Part shown: piece by piece, positions 60,895 through 64,000 of the stretch | How positions within the stretch are numbered: position 1 is the first letter of the stretch | Layout: each line of letters starts with the position of its first letter | From: Pseudarthrobacter defluvii | GTDB lineage: Bacteria > Actinomycetota > Actinomycetes > Actinomycetales > Micrococcaceae | Reading direction: 5' to 3' | DNA length: 64,000 bases | Assembly (NCBI RefSeq): GCF_030323865.1 | Contig: NZ_CP066362.1 | Span: 3,782,001 to 3,846,000, forward strand | Program-made: the position numbers and the translations under genes | Notes under the pieces: model-generated | What the model was told of the DNA's origin: nothing | What the model saw: only the letters and a program-made list of their open reading frames with translations | Database searches by the model: none

Positions 60895-63800
60895 GCGTGG
60901 CCCTTTGCGGTGGTCTCGGCAGGAATCCCGTCCGGTTCCTGTTCCTGCTGGACCGGTTCCTGCTGGCCCTGGACCTGCGTGCGGTCAGGTTCCTGCCCGT
61001 GCCGGTCGTGGTCCGGTTCGTGCCCGCCTCCGGCAGACCGTTCCTCCATGTGTTCATCGATTTCAGCCCCGAGGCTGCGGAGCACGTCCAGCACCAGGCC
61101 CACCACCACGATGTACACGCCGATATCGAAGATGGTTGAGGTGACGAACTTGATGTCACCGAACACGGGCAGCCACACCTGGATGATGGCGGACTGGAAC
61201 ACCTGGCCGCTCAGCAGCAGGGGCATCACCCCGGAGATGGCCGCCAGGGCCAGGCCTGTCCCCAGCAGGCCGCCGGCACTGATCGGTGCCGCTTCCCGGA
61301 GTTCGAAGCGCCCGCCGGCCAGGTAGCGGATGGTCAGGGCCAGGCCTGCGGTGAGGCCGCCGGCAAAGCCGCCGCCTGGCAGGTTGTGGCCCGCCAGCAG
61401 CAGGTAGAGCGAGAAGATGATCATGGAGTGGAAGATCAGGCGGGTGATCACCTCGAAGATGATGGAGCGGCGTTCCGGGGCCAGCGTCCGCCCTGCCACG
61501 ATCCAGGCGTCGCGGGCGGAGGCTGCGAACTTCCGGCTGATGGCCAGTGCGGCCCCGTCACGGGATCCGGGGTCCACGCCGCGGTAGCGTCCCACCGTGC
61601 CTTCGGCAACGGACGCCGATGCCTGCAGGCGGTCGCCGCGTCCCCGCACGAAGATCAGGCTGGCCACGCCGGTGGCGGCGAGCGCCAGCACGCTGATTTC
61701 CCCGAACGTGTCCCAGGCGCGGATGTCCACCAGGGTGACGTTGACCACGTTCAGCCCGCCGCCGCCCTCGTAGGCAAGCTGCGGGAACTGGAGCGAAATG
61801 GGAATGGCGGTGCGGGCACCCATGGCGAAGATGGCGGCGAACACCATGGTCACGCCGAATCCCACGCCGATGATGACGCGCACCACCCGGTACCTGCCGC
61901 CGGTACGGTCGCGCAGTTCGGGCGGCAGGCTGCGCATGGCCAGGACGAAGGCCACCAGGATGATGGTCTCCACCAGCATCTGGGTCAGGGCCAGGTCCGG
62001 AGCGCCCTGCAGGGCAAACACCAGGGCGATGCCATACCCGGTCACTGACACCATCAGGACTGCAAGGAAGCGTTTGTTCGCCTTGACGGCCGCAAGCGCG
62101 CCGATCACGATCCCCGCGCCCGCCACGAGCTGCAACGGGGAGTTGGGATCCACCAGGTAGATGTTCTGCGGCATGGCGCTGCCGCCCAGCAGGATGGCCA
62201 CGAGCGGCAGGACGAAGGCCACGCTGAGGATCACGGCAAGGTAGAAGTACAGGGAACCGCGCTGGGTGCGCCCGGTGATCCACACTGCAACATCGTCCAG
62301 GGCCCCGATGGTCAGCTGGTAGGCGCGGTCGCCGTCCACCCACGCCGGGACCAGCGACTGGGCCCGGGCCACCGCGTTGCGGCCAAAGTACATGGCGGCG
62401 CCCAGCACGAAGGTGAGGGCTGTCAGCCCAAGCGCCGGAGTGAGGCCATGCCACAGCGCAAGGTGCCCTGCCTGCTCGGCCGGAGTGCCGGCGTCGGGCG
62501 CTGTGGACGCGAAAAGCGCGGCGTACGGCTGGATCCATGCGTCCACCGGAACCGGCCAAAGCCCATAAACGATGGTGAGGAGGCTGAGGATGGCGGGAGC
62601 GGCAAGGAAGGAGGGCGTGATCGCCTTGAACGGGGTGGGGTCGATGCCTGGCTTGACGGCAAAGGCACCCCACATGAAGCGGGCGCTGTAGGCAAAGGTG
62701 AGGATGGAACCCAGCACCAGCCCCACCAGGACCACCAGGCCCCACGGTCCGGAGTGCGGCTCCTTGGCGTGGTGCACGAAAGCTTCCAGCACCGATTCCT
62801 TGGCCACGAAGCCGCCCAGCAGCGGAATGCCCGCCATGGACGCGGCACCGACTGCAGCCACGATGCCCAAAGCGCGTGAGGAGCGGAAGACGCCGGACAG
62901 CTTGCGCACGTCCCGGGTTCCGGACTGGTGGTCGATGATGCCCACCACCAGGAAGAGCGTGGCCTTGAACAGGCCGTGGGCAAGCAGCATGGCCAGGCCC
63001 GCCAGCGCGGCGTCGGGCGTTCCCAGACCCACCACCATGGTGAGGAAGCCCAGCTGGCTGACGGTGCCGTAGGCAAGGATCAGCTTGATGTCGGTTTGCC
63101 GCAGCGCCCGGTAGCCGCCCACCAGCATGGTGGCCAGGCCCAGCCCCAGGACAACGGGCTGCCAATAGGCAGTCTCCGAAAAGCCTGGCGCGAGCCGCGC
63201 CACCAGATAGATGCCGGCCTTAACCATGGCGGCGGCATGCAGGTAGGCGCTGACGGGAGTGGGCGCGGCCATGGCGCCGGGCAGCCAGAAGTGGAACGGG
63301 ACCAGCGCGGACTTGGTGATGGCACCCACCAGGATGAGGACGACGGCGGCGCTCACCAGGGCGGCCGACGGGCCGGTTGCGAGCGCAGCAGCTTGCTCCA
63401 GGATGCCGGAAATGCGGTAGGTCCCGGCGGTGTAGCCAAGCATGATGAGGCCCACCAGCATGGCCAGGCCTCCGGCGGTGGTGACCATCAGGGCCTGGAG
63501 GGCGGAGCGGCGGGCGGCAAGCCTGGTCCTGGCGAAGCCGATCAGCAGGTAGGACAGGATGGTGGTCAGTTCCCAGAAAATGAACAGCAGCAGGAGGTCA
63601 TCCGCTGTGACCAGGCCGAACATGGCGCCGGCAAAGGCCAGCAGTTGGGCGCCGAACGCACCCAGGTCCTGGTCCCTCCGTTTGAAGTACCGCGCGCAGT
63701 AGACCAGCACCAGGGAGCCGACGCCGAGCACCAGGAGGGACATTACCCAGGCCAGCGCGTCCATGCGGAAGGCCAGTTCCAAGTGGAGGCTGGGGATCCA

Positions 63801-63980
63801 TTCGAAGGTCTCGGTGATGGTTCCCGGACCGGAATAGATGGGGCCGTGCTGGAACATCAGCCAGCCGAAGGAAACCGCGGGAACTGCCGCCAGCGCGTAA
63901 AAGGCGTTGCGGCCCCAAACCCGGAAAAGGAAGGGCGCGAGGACAGCCACCGAAAAGTGCACGGCAAGGACTGTGATCAC
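60891..63980 (-). CDS. mrpA: Mrp-type antiporter subunit A with fused B domain
   Basis: 1029 residues. Residues 1 to about 790 are an ND5-like MrpA (FIFWELTTILSYLLIGFART with the key Glu; ALVPFHFWLPGAMAAPTPVS; LRQTDIKLILAYGTVSQLGF). Residues about 820-980 match MrpB (IFEVITRLIFHSMIIFSLYL, GGGFAGGLTAGLALTIRYLA). The last 45 residues are rich in Glu, Gln, His and Asp. No separate mrpB exists, so this is the fused MnhAB form. GTG start (63980) follows GCGGAG and lies 20 bp from the right edge, so any promoter lies outside. Exchanges Na+ for H+ and supports alkali and salt tolerance. Confidence 0.94.
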   Translation of the reverse strand: MITVLAVHFSVAVLAPFLFRVWGRNAFYALAAVPAVSFGWLMFQHGPIYSGPGTITETFEWIPSLHLELAFRMDALAWVMSLLVLGVGSLVLVYCARYFKRRDQDLGAFGAQLLAFAGAMFGLVTADDLLLLFIFWELTTILSYLLIGFARTRLAARRSALQALMVTTAGGLAMLVGLIMLGYTAGTYRISGILEQAAALATGPSAALVSAAVVLILVGAITKSALVPFHFWLPGAMAAPTPVSAYLHAAAMVKAGIYLVARLAPGFSETAYWQPVVLGLGLATMLVGGYRALRQTDIKLILAYGTVSQLGFLTMVVGLGTPDAALAGLAMLLAHGLFKATLFLVVGIIDHQSGTRDVRKLSGVFRSSRALGIVAAVGAASMAGIPLLGGFVAKESVLEAFVHHAKEPHSGPWGLVVLVGLVLGSILTFAYSARFMWGAFAVKPGIDPTPFKAITPSFLAAPAILSLLTIVYGLWPVPVDAWIQPYAALFASTAPDAGTPAEQAGHLALWHGLTPALGLTALTFVLGAAMYFGRNAVARAQSLVPAWVDGDRAYQLTIGALDDVAVWITGRTQRGSLYFYLAVILSVAFVLPLVAILLGGSAMPQNIYLVDPNSPLQLVAGAGIVIGALAAVKANKRFLAVLMVSVTGYGIALVFALQGAPDLALTQMLVETIILVAFVLAMRSLPPELRDRTGGRYRVVRVIIGVGFGVTMVFAAIFAMGARTAIPISLQFPQLAYEGGGGLNVVNVTLVDIRAWDTFGEISVLALAATGVASLIFVRGRGDRLQASASVAEGTVGRYRGVDPGSRDGAALAISRKFAASARDAWIVAGRTLAPERRSIIFEVITRLIFHSMIIFSLYLLLAGHNLPGGGFAGGLTAGLALTIRYLAGGRFELREAAPISAGGLLGTGLALAAISGVMPLLLSGQVFQSAIIQVWLPVFGDIKFVTSTIFDIGVYIVVVGLVLDVLRSLGAEIDEHMEERSAGGGHEPDHDRHGQEPDRTQVQGQQEPVQQEQEPDGIPAETTAKGHA

Positions 63981-64000
63981 TGGATTCTCCGCAACGTCAG

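Overview
The window looks like chromosomal DNA of a high-GC actinobacterium of the Micrococcaceae (Arthrobacter/Pseudarthrobacter type). The evidence is the dense GC-rich coding, an HspR-controlled dnaK operon with HAIR operators, a SAM-IV riboswitch, a duplicated-ATPase YkoEDC transporter, and an extradiol dioxygenase that closely resembles the manganese enzyme MndD of Arthrobacter globiformis. No tRNA, rRNA, CRISPR array, insertion sequence or prophage gene was recognised. Genus and species are inferred.

Layout. (1) 1-5778: one-carbon/sarcosine operon on the minus strand (glyA, soxB, soxD, soxA; soxA runs off the left edge), divergent from a GntR regulator, with three 11-bp tandem repeats between them. 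(2) 5799-9906: a tartrate/isopropylmalate-type dehydrogenase, an amylosucrase, and prephenate dehydratase pheA, whose 5' end carries an exact 36-bp tandem duplication. (3) 9882-19997: an aromatic catabolic cluster. A flavin monooxygenase is divergent from a homoprotocatechuate meta-cleavage operon: FAH-RraA fusion, GntR regulator, hpaE, hpaD, hpaH, hpaI, gabD. No hpaF and no ordinary two-domain HpaG were seen. (4) 20116-23850: a secreted PL9-type pectate lyase behind LacI-type operators, a divergent aldehyde dehydrogenase and a small membrane protein. (5) 24020-28934: the dnaK-grpE-dnaJ-hspR heat-shock operon and an acidic repeat protein. (6) 29027-36555: three regulator/target units (TetR with an SDR epimerase, MarR with an MMPL exporter), then a methyltransferase, a LysE-type exporter, a protein tyrosine phosphatase and a DUF2231 protein. 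(7) 36589-46926: folate/chorismate genes (a P-loop kinase-PabB fusion and a PabC-like enzyme), an MFS exporter, a cardiolipin synthase, a flavin split-barrel protein, a TetR regulator, and an unusual fusion of a degenerate GH26-like domain with a membrane acyltransferase. (8) 47104-49115: a SAM-IV riboswitch ahead of DUF1737, rhodanese and metZ (methionine synthesis). (9) 49238-55352: a YbdK-type carboxylate-amine ligase, an XRE-MurA fusion, and a TPP-riboswitch-controlled ykoE-ykoD-ykoC thiamine-precursor importer. (10) 55526-57427: a palindrome, a 22-codon leader ORF, a haem-oxygenase-fold iron enzyme, a CDGSH protein and a DUF4235 protein. (11) 57435-63980: a complete Mrp-type Na+/H+ antiporter operon mrpA(B)-C-D-E-F-G.

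The cluster that best merits follow-up as a possible new system is 55526-57030. There a palindromic promoter element, a translationally coupled mini-ORF, an uncharacterised iron oxygenase-like enzyme and a CDGSH Fe-S protein form one compact unit. Several multidomain fusions (FAH-RraA, kinase-PabB, XRE-MurA, pseudo-GH26-OpgC) are also unusual. Functions are assigned from motif recognition only; no database search was possible.
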